Shown: positions 49,723-59,844, numbered from the stretch's first letter. The stretch: 64,000 nt of DNA from an uncultured Pseudomonadota bacterium (GCA_913060515.1 CAJXRZ010000018.1:1-64000); one strand, 5' to 3'. The notes: a model not told the origin generated them from the sequence alone. Program-made: numbers and translations.

Positions 49723-52542
49723 ATGCTTGAGATCTTCCCCGCCGCCCTTGTAGACAACAGCCTGCTGACTGCTGTTTTGGTAGGCGTGGTGCTGCTGTGG
49801 TGGCTGGCGGAGCGCTTTGGCTGGCCCGCCACTGGGCTGGTGGTTCCTGGCTATGTCGGGGCGGTCCTCTGCACCCGGCCTGAGGCGGCCCTGGTCATCA
49901 TCATCGAGGCCGTCATCACCTACGGCATCGCGGTCCTGGTGGGTCGGGTTCTGCCCAAGTACCTGCCTTGGGACCGGACCTTTGGCCGAGACCGCTTCTA
50001 CCTGATCATCCTGTCCTCGGTCTTGGTACGCGTGCTGGTCGAGGGCAGCCTGGGCCAAGCCCTCTTGGCCGGCAGTGGCTTGGATCTGGCGCAAGGATGG
50101 CACTCCCTGGGTCTGGTGCTCGTGCCCTTGACGGCAAACGCCTTCTGGAAGCCCGGTGTGGCCAAGGGGCTGCCCCTGGTGCTGTTGCCCACGCTCTTGG
50201 TCTACGCCATCTTGCGATTTGTTCTCTTGCCGTTGACCAACCTGGATTTTGCCCAGTTTGAGCTCACCTACGAGGACCTGCGCTTCTCTTTCTTGGAGGC
50301 GCCGCGAGAGTACGTGATGGTGCTCCTGGGCACCCTGTTCGCCTCACACGCCACCGTTCGCTACGGCTGGGATTTTGGCGGAATCATCGTCTGTGGACTG
50401 CTGGCGATCTCCTGGCTGACCCCGGTCAAGCTCGGCGCCACGCTCATAGAGGTCGCAGCCGTGGTGTTCTTGCTGCGCGCGGTGATGCGGTGGACCCCCC
50501 TGCGCTCGGCCAACCTGACCGGTCTGCGGCCCATCGTGCTGGCCTTTGCCTTGAGCTACCTGGTCAAGGTGATCACGGCCTGGATCTCACAGGGGGCTTG
50601 GCCCGGCTTTCGCATCGGCGAGGTCTTCGGCTTTGGCTACCTGCTGCCCGCCATCATCTCGGTTCGCATCTTTCGCTACAAGAGCTTCTCGCGGGTCCTG
50701 GTTCCGGCATTGGGTATCTCCCTCGCCGCCTTTCTCATCGGGCAGATTCTGGGCCTGGCGGTGGTGGAGCTCCGCGGAGACCGCTTGCCGGAGATCACAA
50801 CCTCCGAGCTCAGCGAGAGCCGAGGACGGGCCTCAGAGGCGCTCTTTGCCCAGCTCGTGCCGCCGCCGGTGGATCCGGAGCGCGTGGACGAGGACCTGTC
50901 CCTGGCGCTCTCAGCCGCCCGAGCCCAGCGCAGCTGGAAGGGACCGCAGCTTCAGGTGGACGCCTTGGAGGGCGGCAGCCTGATTCACAGCGGGGACGCT
51001 GGACTGGTCGGCGTGGCGTGGCTCAGAGACCGCTCGGAGGGTGGCTTGGAGCTGGTGGTGCCCGATGCGGTGCGCACCCCGGGCTTGGCCGAGGCTGCAG
51101 TGCTTCTGGCGGAGCGACTGGACGCCGAGGTGGTGCTCTTCTCGCCCAGTGATTCCCTGCGTCGGGCCACACACCGGCGGGGCCGTCTGGTCCTGGTGCT
51201 GGAAGCGGCACCCACCACCGAGCTGCTCGCCGACCGCCAACTCCCGCAGGAGTTCGAGCTGGATCAGGTCGTGGGGCTGCTGCCGGACCTGCCCACGCGC
51301 TTTGATCTGGAACTGCCCGGCGCCGACCTGGCCCTCCGCCTCAGCGAAGGGGACCGCCTGGACATGGCCCTGGCCAGTGGCTCCACCCGCTATGTGGCCA
51401 GCGGCCGGGCCCCTCTCTGGGACGAGGCGGGCTTGCCCCGACCCACCGATCGCAACCCCCGCGGAGGCCTGAGTGTTGGGGAGCTGGCCCTGCTGGAGCG
51501 CGGCGTGCTCAAGCCGATGCTTCGCGCCCTGATGGGCGGGGACGAGCGCTGGCTCAAGGTGGCCTCGGCCCACGCAGACTCCATGGGTTTGGTGCTCCAA
51601 GATGATGGGGAAGTGCTCTCTCTTGGCCCTCAAGAAGGATCTCCACCTCCCCGCTTCACTCTGCTGCTACGCCGAAGTGCGGAGCCCCTCACCATCGAGG
51701 TCAGAGCGGCCGGTAGGCACAAGAGCGCCGACCGCGTTGGCTTGGGCTGGTGGCTGCAGAGCGACGCGATGGCCCTGCTGGTGCACGATGCACGGGCGGA
51801 CCTGGACGCCGAGGCCACCCGAAGGGCCGGCGCTCGGGCCCCAGAGCTGGCTGTGCTGCGCACCCTGACGCGAGAGGTCTCCGGCATGCAGGTCATCGCG
51901 CTGGCGGCAGCCCGTGAGGACGAGGTGCCCGGAGCCCAAGCGGTCATCTCTCTGGGGCGCCCGGTCCTGCCTTCGTACGACGCCGCAACCGAGCTGATGT
52001 GGACGGCCCGAGGCCTGGTTCACCATGCCGGCGGGCGCAGCGCCTGGTACGACGCTGGCGTGCAGCGCATTCGCTTCTACGACCCCGCCAATCCCCGTCG
52101 CGAGGCTGTGCGGGCGGCGGGCGGTCAGTACATCACGGTGTACTTGGATCCCCCTTTCCGCCTGCGCTATGCCGGTGTTGAGCCCAACTCTCCTCTGCGC
52201 GCCATCCTGGATCACGCTGGGGTTCCAGTGCGCCAAGGCTCTCTGGCCAGCGCCGTGGGTGGGCTCGCCCAAGAGCCCGACCCCATCTTCGAGCCGCTGT
52301 TGCTGGAGCTGGCGGCCTTCTCCGCGACTGGGCACCCCGAGTACTTGACCCGGGTTCGCACCCAGGCACAGGCCAGCGGCCTGCGCCTCTCGGCCTTCTT
52401 TGACTCCGAAACGCAGCTGACCTACCTGCTGGCGGAGGGCCCGAGGAGCCGCATGGTCACGCCCATTGGGCTCAGTGATCAGCCCATTGATCCCCGCTTC
52501 TTGCCAGAAGTGGAGCTGCCAGCCTACCGGAGCAGCCGATGA
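49723..52542 (+). CDS. PgsC/CapC-like polyglutamate synthase membrane protein, enlarged (939 aa)
   Basis: ATG 49723 opens MLEIFPAALVDNSLL, matching the usual PgsC start; TTG 49696 and GTG 49705 lie further up. Residues 30-110 hold the CapC motif (ERFGWPATGLVVPGYVGAVL and the following helices), and 212-295 repeat it (VRYGWDFGGIIVCGLLAISW), so the membrane part (1-350) is an internal duplication. Residues 351-939 are a large soluble domain with no match I can name. Normal PgsC has about 150 residues. CapC works with CapB in gamma-glutamyl polymer synthesis and translocation. The next gene starts inside its stop (ATGA overlap). Confidence 0.85.
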   Translation: MLEIFPAALVDNSLLTAVLVGVVLLWWLAERFGWPATGLVVPGYVGAVLCTRPEAALVIIIEAVITYGIAVLVGRVLPKYLPWDRTFGRDRFYLIILSSVLVRVLVEGSLGQALLAGSGLDLAQGWHSLGLVLVPLTANAFWKPGVAKGLPLVLLPTLLVYAILRFVLLPLTNLDFAQFELTYEDLRFSFLEAPREYVMVLLGTLFASHATVRYGWDFGGIIVCGLLAISWLTPVKLGATLIEVAAVVFLLRAVMRWTPLRSANLTGLRPIVLAFALSYLVKVITAWISQGAWPGFRIGEVFGFGYLLPAIISVRIFRYKSFSRVLVPALGISLAAFLIGQILGLAVVELRGDRLPEITTSELSESRGRASEALFAQLVPPPVDPERVDEDLSLALSAARAQRSWKGPQLQVDALEGGSLIHSGDAGLVGVAWLRDRSEGGLELVVPDAVRTPGLAEAAVLLAERLDAEVVLFSPSDSLRRATHRRGRLVLVLEAAPTTELLADRQLPQEFELDQVVGLLPDLPTRFDLELPGADLALRLSEGDRLDMALASGSTRYVASGRAPLWDEAGLPRPTDRNPRGGLSVGELALLERGVLKPMLRALMGGDERWLKVASAHADSMGLVLQDDGEVLSLGPQEGSPPPRFTLLLRRSAEPLTIEVRAAGRHKSADRVGLGWWLQSDAMALLVHDARADLDAEATRRAGARAPELAVLRTLTREVSGMQVIALAAAREDEVPGAQAVISLGRPVLPSYDAATELMWTARGLVHHAGGRSAWYDAGVQRIRFYDPANPRREAVRAAGGQYITVYLDPPFRLRYAGVEPNSPLRAILDHAGVPVRQGSLASAVGGLAQEPDPIFEPLLLELAAFSATGHPEYLTRVRTQAQASGLRLSAFFDSETQLTYLLAEGPRSRMVTPIGLSDQPIDPRFLPEVELPAYRSSR

Positions 52543-54941
52543 AACGTCGCGTCCTGCTGATGGGCTGGGTGTTGCTGGTGCTCGCGGTGCTCTGCCTGCG
52601 TCCCTGGAAGGGCGTGGAGGACGCCGGCGCCGGTGAGCGTCAGGTCTTCTATGCCTTGGACCCCGGTGGAGAGATCAGCTTCCGCGTGGGCGCCGATGAG
52701 ACGCGCATGCGTGTGCTGGCCCGCTTGGAGACGCCGGACCCCGGCTCCCTGGATGAGTCCACCACCTGGCGCTTCGGGGTCGGCATGGAGCTGGAGGGCG
52801 GCGGTCAGACCCACAACCGTGCCCACTGGACCCGCTCCCGTCTGACCCTGCTGCCGGATGGCACGCCCGCCGCGGTCACCCCAAGCGGCGGCAAGATCGT
52901 GACCGACACACGCATCGTGGACCTGGAGCTGGCGCCGCACATGAGCAGCGGCGGCTTGCTGCGCATTCGACCGGTGGATCTGGAGCCTGGACAGCGCCTG
53001 TTGGTGCGAAGCTTCCGTGAGACCACCCGCACCCGAGCCGAGATGGCCGGTGGGGATCCCATCTCGGTCAAAGAGCGCCTGGCCCGCACCTACCCGCTGC
53101 CGTGGCCAGAGCTGAGCGTGCAGGAGCGCTTCTGGTTCTCGACCCGGAAGCGTCTGACGCTGCCCGCCGAGGACATCGTTGGAGGCGAGACCATCGCCCT
53201 GACCCGCTACGCCAGCCCCTCAGCGGCACCGACCTCTGAGAGCTGGGGCTACAAGCTGAACCCCGGAGAGTCCACCGCCGTGAACGTTCGCGGTCCCGCC
53301 GTTCTGCGGGTGTGGGCTGCTGAGGAGCGTGACAAGCTGGACCCTTCGGCCTCCAATCTACCCATCGAGCTCGTCGACGCCTCGCTGGAGCCGGTAGAGG
53401 GCGGCAGCTTGGCCCCTCACCGGGTGGAGGTGCCCGAGGGCGCCATCTGGAGCCTGCACTGGCACCGAGACTGGTCAGATACGCCGATCTACTTGAGCTA
53501 TGAGATGGAGCCCGAGCAGGGAATGAGCTGGGGTGAGCCCCCCGGCGCCGGTGGGGCCCAGCCCTTGGCACCCGAGCGCCGTCGCTTGACCCTCTGGCGC
53601 TCGGATGCCGGAGATGACCCCATCGTGGTGCCCGTCGCTGCGGCCAGAGCGTGGGGAGCCCTGCGCGTCGAAGCCCGGCCCTTGGCGGACGAGGACTGGA
53701 AGAAGCACCCCGAACGCCCTCTGGGACCCACCGCAACGGTCTCGTGGGAGGCGCTGGACGGCCAAGGCGAGGTGATCGAGTCCGGCGCTTGGGAAGTGCC
53801 CTTTGAGCATGCGCCCTACGAGCGCTTCGTGGAGCAGGAGGACGAGCCGGTGGCCGAGCCCCTGGCACGCTTTCTCTATCACCCACAGGAGGCCGTGACC
53901 CTGCACTTCACCTCCGATGCGCCGGTTGATCTGCGCTTCTCAGCCCCCTTGGACGTGCAGCCCCTTCGGGCACCTGAGTACGGCTTGGCCAGCGGCTGGC
54001 GGGGCCGCTACGCGCCTTGGGAGCTGGCCCCCTATCTGGCGGTGGCTCCCCTCAACGCTCTGGAGCTGACCCTTGCCGAGCGGCAGCTGCGGATGGACGC
54101 CACCGTGCGCATCGAGCCCAGGGACGAGGCCGCCGAGCTGGCGGACGCCAACAGTCTCGCGGGCATGCGCACCTACTCCGTTCGGCCCTTGGGCCGCCCC
54201 GCTCTGCACCCCATCCTGGAGCCTGTCCGGCGCAAGGGGCCTTTCCAGGTCTTCCACCGCACCCGGCTGACCTCGAGTGTGGACCTGGAGATTCCGGAGT
54301 CCGGTGTGGTCCAGGTGGACTTCCGCGTGGCGACAGCTCAAGTAGGAGCTGGCATCTCCCTGAACTGCGGCGGTGTGCAGGTGGATCGCAGCCTGGTGAG
54401 CAGCGCCGGTGTGTTGACGCTCGTGGGTCTTCCCAGCGGCAAGCAGAGCTGCTCCTTCCAGGCGCCAGAGGGCTTCTTTTTGGCGGACGTCTCGGGCAGC
54501 GGGGCCCGTTGGGCTCGGCGCACCTTGTACCGGGTCGATGGCCGCACTCTGCGTGTTCGAGCGCCGGTCAATGACCCCGTGGAGGTGCTCTATGCGCGGG
54601 CCTACACCCCACCTGGCCAGGGCGCGCCCGTGATTGAGTTGCTCATCGATGGCGGTGAGCTGGAGCGGCAGGCCGGTGTGACCGAGCGCCGCACGCCTGC
54701 TGAGCGCAGCTTCATGCCCCTGGAGGCCAGAGGGCAGGGGCGCCTGGTCAGCGGCGGCAGTCTGCAGGCTTGGAGCGGCATGCCCGTTGTTTTTGGAGAT
54801 GATGTTGCGCGCGGCGTGCACGTCCTTGAGTTCACCGTGCCGGCATCTCAGGGGCCGGTCTACATGCGCTTCGATGGTTCCTGGCGCAGCGCGCAGATCC
54901 AAGTGGATGAGCACTGGGTCCGGGCAGAGGAGACCCCATGA
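52539..54941 (+). CDS. Membrane-anchored periplasmic protein of the capsule-type operon, 800 aa
   Basis: Not recognised. A single N-terminal helix (RVLLMGWVLLVLAVLCL) anchors a large beta-rich ectodomain of about 770 residues with blocks such as ISFRVGADETRMRVLARLETP, VDLELAPHMSSGGLLRIRPVDLEPG and VVQVDFRVATAQVGAGISLNC, some like beta-sandwich carbohydrate-binding folds. It overlaps the CapC-like gene upstream and the hydrolase downstream by four bases. In the operon it could connect the synthase to the outer membrane or handle the polymer in the periplasm. Role inferred from position only. Confidence 0.75.
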   Translation: MKRRVLLMGWVLLVLAVLCLRPWKGVEDAGAGERQVFYALDPGGEISFRVGADETRMRVLARLETPDPGSLDESTTWRFGVGMELEGGGQTHNRAHWTRSRLTLLPDGTPAAVTPSGGKIVTDTRIVDLELAPHMSSGGLLRIRPVDLEPGQRLLVRSFRETTRTRAEMAGGDPISVKERLARTYPLPWPELSVQERFWFSTRKRLTLPAEDIVGGETIALTRYASPSAAPTSESWGYKLNPGESTAVNVRGPAVLRVWAAEERDKLDPSASNLPIELVDASLEPVEGGSLAPHRVEVPEGAIWSLHWHRDWSDTPIYLSYEMEPEQGMSWGEPPGAGGAQPLAPERRRLTLWRSDAGDDPIVVPVAAARAWGALRVEARPLADEDWKKHPERPLGPTATVSWEALDGQGEVIESGAWEVPFEHAPYERFVEQEDEPVAEPLARFLYHPQEAVTLHFTSDAPVDLRFSAPLDVQPLRAPEYGLASGWRGRYAPWELAPYLAVAPLNALELTLAERQLRMDATVRIEPRDEAAELADANSLAGMRTYSVRPLGRPALHPILEPVRRKGPFQVFHRTRLTSSVDLEIPESGVVQVDFRVATAQVGAGISLNCGGVQVDRSLVSSAGVLTLVGLPSGKQSCSFQAPEGFFLADVSGSGARWARRTLYRVDGRTLRVRAPVNDPVEVLYARAYTPPGQGAPVIELLIDGGELERQAGVTERRTPAERSFMPLEARGQGRLVSGGSLQAWSGMPVVFGDDVARGVHVLEFTVPASQGPVYMRFDGSWRSAQIQVDEHWVRAEETP

Positions 54942-55771
54942 TGCTGGCGTGGCTGACCCTGTTGAGCGGCGGACTCACTGGAGGGATCTGGGAGCAGGCC
55001 GAGCTCTGGCGAGACGACGGGGCGCCTCTGAGCGTCCCGGCTCCCGAGCGCCTGGCAGCCCAGCGCCTCTTCAACGAGCTCTTGGCCGGCGCCGCGAGCG
55101 ATATCCTGCCGGTGGACTTTGAGCGTCGCGCAGCAGAGTTAGGTTTGGAGGTACAGTTTCAGCCGGGCGCTGTTGTGCTTCACGGCCAGGGCGGCATCTT
55201 TGCAGTGCGCCTTGGGGACCCTGAGATCCCTGCCTTGATCCTGCAGGCCCCCCACGCTTGGTACGACTTCAAGACCGGCCGAATCGGCGGAGGCCTCTTC
55301 GACGCGGGCGTATCGCGGGCGCTCTTTCTGAACGGAGGCCAGCGCTACGGCGGCGTTGACGGCGAAGACAAACGCTTTGACGTGGCGCACCGTCACGACA
55401 CCCTGTTCCAGGCGGCCACCCTGGGTGCATCCCAAGGGCTCATTGACCCGCTCGTGGTGCAGCTTCATGGCTACGGCCCCAAGACCTCGCCGGCTGCCGC
55501 GGTGGTCTCGAGGGGAGGCGCACTGGAGCCGCTGGCGGTGCAGGAGCAGGCCATCGTGGACCTGGGCCGCTTGTTCGCCAGCTTGGGAGATGTGCATGCC
55601 GGAGAGGATGAGCCCCTCTTGGCCGCGCGTGCCAACGCGCAGTCCCATGTCTTGGCGGGTAGGGCCCGCTTTCTGCACGTCGAGTTGGGCAAACAGGCAC
55701 GGCGGGATCTGGCCGATGACCCCGAGCTGCAGGCCGCCTTTGGCCAGCTGCTCCAGGACTGGGCCCAATGA
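54938..55771 (+). CDS. Secreted putative hydrolase of the capsule-type operon, 277 aa
   Basis: MMLAWLTLLSGGLTGGIW is a short signal or anchor. A compact domain follows with conserved-looking acid and histidine motifs: PHAWYD at about 105-110, FLNGGQRYGG, FDVAHRHDTLFQA near 148-160 and VVQLHGYG near 171-178, recalling metal-dependent amidohydrolases such as N-formylglutamate deformylase/polyglutamate hydrolases, but I cannot confirm the family. A trimming or release enzyme for the polymer is the natural guess. Coupled on both sides by four-base overlaps. Confidence 0.7.
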   Translation: MMLAWLTLLSGGLTGGIWEQAELWRDDGAPLSVPAPERLAAQRLFNELLAGAASDILPVDFERRAAELGLEVQFQPGAVVLHGQGGIFAVRLGDPEIPALILQAPHAWYDFKTGRIGGGLFDAGVSRALFLNGGQRYGGVDGEDKRFDVAHRHDTLFQAATLGASQGLIDPLVVQLHGYGPKTSPAAAVVSRGGALEPLAVQEQAIVDLGRLFASLGDVHAGEDEPLLAARANAQSHVLAGRARFLHVELGKQARRDLADDPELQAAFGQLLQDWAQ

Positions 55772-58700
55772 ACTGGTTTGGCCTCCTGCTCGGCTTGGTC
55801 TGCTCTGCGAGCGCGGCGTGGGCACCACTGGGTCCTCTGGAGCCGGAGGAGGGTCAGGAAGAGATCCTGCTGCCCCAGGCCAGCGGCGCCCGGGTGCTCT
55901 TCACCCTCTCTCCGCCAGATGCTGGGATGTACGTCATCCACGAGGGCACCTTGTTGCCTTTGCAGGCCGGCCCCCAAGGCAGCTTGGTCTTGCCGGCCAC
56001 CTCCAACTCCAGGGAGCTGGTGCTCCAGAGCCCCGGCACCATCACCGCCTGGCGCGAGACCTTGACCCCGGTGCAGGTCGCCTGGGACCGCTACGAGGAG
56101 TCCCTGGCGCGCTGGGTGCTGCACGGCGGGGAGCTGCCCGCGGCACCGGAGCCGCTCTACGAGCTTGAAGAGGAATGGGAGCTGCGCCGGGAGGCTTTTC
56201 TGGCCGTCGGCGAGCCGGTGCATGAGGCTCTGATGGCCAGCATGCTGCTGGATCTCGAAGGCCGTCGGTCCATGTCTGGGCGTGACCACCCCGCGTTGAT
56301 TTTGCCGGTGGAGACCCTCGCCGAGGAGCCGGCCAGCTTCACGGTCCAAGGCCCCGGCGTACTGGTGGCGGATGTGCAGGTGCAGATGGGCGAGGATCCC
56401 TACCTGGACTTTGTGCTGCGCGGCTCCCTGGACGGCAAGCCAGCTGTGCGCCGTCAGACAGTGGCGGGCCCCAGCGAGGAGGACCCCACCCTAGGTTGGA
56501 ACCGCCGTATCGAGGTGGTCGTGCCCCCGGGCGAGCACCGCGTGGGCATTGAGCTGGAGTCCCCAGTGGACGCCGCTCAGCCGGATCTCTTGGTTCAGGG
56601 CCTGCTCACGCCCACCTGGCGCGCCCGTCGCTCAGGATGGCGCCGCTCCGGACTGATGCGGCGCTTCACCGACGGCGGCCGGCCTCGGGGGCCCCTGGAG
56701 ACCTTGGAGCGCGACGTGGTGCTCCAGGACCCCACCGTTCCCGATCAAGCCCGCGCCTTGTTGGCCGAGACGACTTTGCCCGACGCCGTCTTGCGCTTGG
56801 CCCGCCTGCGCTTGGTGGAGTTCGCCGAGACCGACGCCGAAGCCGTGGAGCTTGTGCGCGCTCACCCCCAGGACACCCTGCTCTTAGCGGCCCTGGCCCG
56901 GCGCTGGCAGCGGGGTGCTGAGATCGACCCTCTGCTCTTTGTGGAGGCCCCCAGATCCCTCCCCATGGACCCTCAGCTGCTGGCCGAGCTTGCCGCCGCC
57001 ATGGACGGGCCCTTCATTCGTCCCCGTGGCGAGGCCATCATGCGCCTGGCCCAAGGCGATCTGCGTGGCTGGGACAGCGCCCGCTGGAGCGCCTTGCCCG
57101 CCGCGACCGAAGGCGGAACGGTGCTGCGCTCCCTGCAGAGCCCCGGCGTTCCGCGGGTGGCCATTGAACCGGGCCCTGCTGCGCGCATTCTGCTGCCCGA
57201 GCAAGAGGCCGGCCTGGTGCCTGTGCTGCGCATCGAGGCCACCGAGCCCGTGCGCTACCGGGTGGACGGCCGGGAGGCCTATGGCATGGGCCGCCTGGAC
57301 GAGGCGCTGGCCTCGGGCGAGCACGTCATCGAAGTCTTGGAGGGTCGCCTCTGGGTCTTGGACGCGCCAGCCGTGATCGCTGGAGGGGTGCGCTACTACG
57401 AGCGTGAGCAGGCCCCTCTCCCGGCGGAGTTCCTGGTCCCAGATCCCGGCGCGCCGGTGGCTCTTGCCTTGTTGCCCGACCACCCCGGTGTGCTGCTCAT
57501 TGAATCCAATGACGGCATGGTCACGGAGATCGATGTACCTGCCGGTGCCGAGCGCGTCGTGGTCCAGCTGGGGCCCTGGGCGACACGGGTTCGGGTCAGC
57601 GGTCCTGATCACATCGGCGTCTCTGCGCTGATGCGTCACCCCAAGGGCTCGGTGCTCTGGCCTGCGCTGCCGGACCCAGGCTTGGACCCGGTGCGTACCT
57701 TGGGAGAGGCCTCTCGCTCTCTGGTCGCTGCGATGCAGGCTGGAGCCGAGCAGGCCGAGTTGGCGGCCTTGCGCCTTCAGCGGGCTGGGGCCTACCAGGC
57801 GCTGGGACTGAACGGCTCGGCCCGCGCCGAGGCCAACCTGGTGCTCCAGATGTCGGGCGCCACCGACGCCCAACGCCGCCAAGCTCTGGCTTCTCTGCCA
57901 CCCGTGGCGCCGGTGTCCTCGCCCGTACCCCAGACCGCTGAGGCTGTCTTGGCCTTGCAGCAGCGTCTGGCACCGGAGACGCCGGAGGGTTGGGAGGCGG
58001 CTGCCTCCAAGACCACCCCACCGGCCTACGCGGACATCGTCTGGCTGCGGGCCAGTGAGGCTTGGATGGCCCAAGGGGATCCGGTCCGCGCCTACATGGC
58101 CGCCGAGAAGGCCAGGGCACGTGGGACGCTGGCCGCTCGCAAAGCCAGCATGGCCGGCACGTGGCAGGGCATCTCTGCGATGGACCGCCACGGCGGACAG
58201 GTTCAGCACACGGTCTACCGCGAGCCTCCAGATCTCGAGGACGGCAACCCAGCTCAGGCGCGGGAGGCGGCCCTGGGGTCTCCTTGGCCCAGCGATCAAG
58301 CTGCGGTGCTTCGGCCAGGTCGCCAAGACCGCATTGAGTGGGCCGGTCCGCGTATGGATCTGGAGCTGCTCTGCCGCGATGAGACCTTCGCGCTCACGCC
58401 AGCGCCCTGCCGCATGACCTTGAGCGTGGACGATGGCCCCGAGCAGCCCATCGAGCTCCTCGATGGTCAGCTCACCCGGCTGCCTCTGGTGGTCGAAGGC
58501 ACCCAACATAGCCTGGTGCTGCGCCTGGAGGACCGAGAGGGTCCTGCCGTTGTGGTGCGCGCCAGCACGCCCGAGGGGCCGGTGGCTCCCCAGCTCCAGA
58601 TCCCGGCACACCGGGTCGGCGGCGGCATCGCGCTCAGCGTCGCAGGACCCGCTCTGCTGCGGGTCAAAGTGCACCAGGGGGGGCCGGTCCAGGTGCGCGT

Positions 58701-59844
58701 CGGAGACCGCATCGTGCCGGTGGACCGCCGGGGCTTGGTCGCGCTTCCCGAGACGGGGCCACTGGCCATTCGTGTGGAGGGTCCGGCCGGCGCTCTGGTG
58801 ACCCTCTCTCGCTTGGATCCAGCCCCGCTGGAAGAGGACCCCCTGGCGTCCAACTTCGCCTCCGACAACGCGCCGCCTCCGGAAGCTCTGCTGCCGCCGC
58901 CCCCAAGCGGAGAGTCTGCCGTTGCCACGCGCATCTGGATGGAGGAGCTGGCCGTACCCAAGCACCCCATCGACGCTCCCATGGGGCCACAGGGCAGCTT
59001 CTGGGTGGGTGGACGGCTCGGCGATGACCTGAGCATCGACACCGATCGCCTGCGCCAGTGGCGCTACCTGCAGCTTGGGGGTGGATACCGCCAGAGAGGA
59101 CGCAACCCCAACGTCTACGGCCACGGCGAGGCCTACGGACGCACCAGCATGGACGGTCCCTCTGCGGCCGGCGTGCAAGGGCAGCTCCACTACCTGCCAG
59201 AGCGCTGGGTTCTGAGCATGGAGGGCCAAGCCTGGACGACCCTTGGGGCGGGACACATCAGCGGCCGTCTGCGCGCCCGATACCTCTTCGAGCTCACACC
59301 CCGATGGCGGGTGCAGCCCTGGGGCTGGCTGCGCATGGGCTACTGGACGCCCAATGGGCCAGAGAGCTCCGATCCCCGTGCGTGGACCAACTACAACCGG
59401 GACCACTGGGCGGGTGCCGGCCTTGGCGCACACGTGGACTACCGCCTCTTCCGGGACCTGCGCCTGCGCGGTACGCCGGCGGTGTTCACCAACGCCAACG
59501 GAACCCTGGAGAAGGCGAGCGTGAAGCTGCGGGCCGACTGGCTCTTGAACCCGCGCTGGTGGCTGGTCGGCGGGGCCACCCTGGAGCGGCGCTTCGTGGA
59601 CCTGCACCGCGATGTGGCCATCTGGCGTCCTCAGGTCGAGCTCGGCGCCACGTGGGGCAAGTGGACCCAGCCCACGCGCTGGTGGCTCGTAGACGCACGC
59701 TTGCGCTATCTGCCGGTAGACCGCCAATTTCAGGGTTGGGTGGGACTTACCGTGGAGCTGGCGCCACGCCGTGGTACCTACGACCGAGTCCCCATCGATG
59801 CGCCATTCTTGGCCCAGCGTGACCTGCCCCTGGAGATGCGATGA
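55768..59844 (+). CDS. Secreted helical-repeat plus beta-barrel protein, likely outer membrane exporter, 1358 aa
   Basis: MNWFGLLLGLVCSASAAWA is a signal peptide. Residues 25-310 are beta rich, 310-420 helical (TLERDVVLQDPTVPDQARALL), 430-640 beta, and 645-800 helical repeats of TPR type (AELAALRLQRAGAYQALGLNGSARAEANLVLQ, WLRASEAWMAQGDPVRAYMAAEKARARG). From about 1075 to the end amphipathic strands predominate (QGQLHYLPERWVLSMEGQAW, GRLRARYLFELTPRWRVQPWGWLRMGYW, VKLRADWLLNPRWWLVGGATLERRF), fitting a beta-barrel. TPR plus barrel is the design of polysaccharide exporters such as PgaA, AlgK/AlgE and PelB. Confidence 0.8.
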   Translation: MNWFGLLLGLVCSASAAWAPLGPLEPEEGQEEILLPQASGARVLFTLSPPDAGMYVIHEGTLLPLQAGPQGSLVLPATSNSRELVLQSPGTITAWRETLTPVQVAWDRYEESLARWVLHGGELPAAPEPLYELEEEWELRREAFLAVGEPVHEALMASMLLDLEGRRSMSGRDHPALILPVETLAEEPASFTVQGPGVLVADVQVQMGEDPYLDFVLRGSLDGKPAVRRQTVAGPSEEDPTLGWNRRIEVVVPPGEHRVGIELESPVDAAQPDLLVQGLLTPTWRARRSGWRRSGLMRRFTDGGRPRGPLETLERDVVLQDPTVPDQARALLAETTLPDAVLRLARLRLVEFAETDAEAVELVRAHPQDTLLLAALARRWQRGAEIDPLLFVEAPRSLPMDPQLLAELAAAMDGPFIRPRGEAIMRLAQGDLRGWDSARWSALPAATEGGTVLRSLQSPGVPRVAIEPGPAARILLPEQEAGLVPVLRIEATEPVRYRVDGREAYGMGRLDEALASGEHVIEVLEGRLWVLDAPAVIAGGVRYYEREQAPLPAEFLVPDPGAPVALALLPDHPGVLLIESNDGMVTEIDVPAGAERVVVQLGPWATRVRVSGPDHIGVSALMRHPKGSVLWPALPDPGLDPVRTLGEASRSLVAAMQAGAEQAELAALRLQRAGAYQALGLNGSARAEANLVLQMSGATDAQRRQALASLPPVAPVSSPVPQTAEAVLALQQRLAPETPEGWEAAASKTTPPAYADIVWLRASEAWMAQGDPVRAYMAAEKARARGTLAARKASMAGTWQGISAMDRHGGQVQHTVYREPPDLEDGNPAQAREAALGSPWPSDQAAVLRPGRQDRIEWAGPRMDLELLCRDETFALTPAPCRMTLSVDDGPEQPIELLDGQLTRLPLVVEGTQHSLVLRLEDREGPAVVVRASTPEGPVAPQLQIPAHRVGGGIALSVAGPALLRVKVHQGGPVQVRVGDRIVPVDRRGLVALPETGPLAIRVEGPAGALVTLSRLDPAPLEEDPLASNFASDNAPPPEALLPPPPSGESAVATRIWMEELAVPKHPIDAPMGPQGSFWVGGRLGDDLSIDTDRLRQWRYLQLGGGYRQRGRNPNVYGHGEAYGRTSMDGPSAAGVQGQLHYLPERWVLSMEGQAWTTLGAGHISGRLRARYLFELTPRWRVQPWGWLRMGYWTPNGPESSDPRAWTNYNRDHWAGAGLGAHVDYRLFRDLRLRGTPAVFTNANGTLEKASVKLRADWLLNPRWWLVGGATLERRFVDLHRDVAIWRPQVELGATWGKWTQPTRWWLVDARLRYLPVDRQFQGWVGLTVELAPRRGTYDRVPIDAPFLAQRDLPLEMR

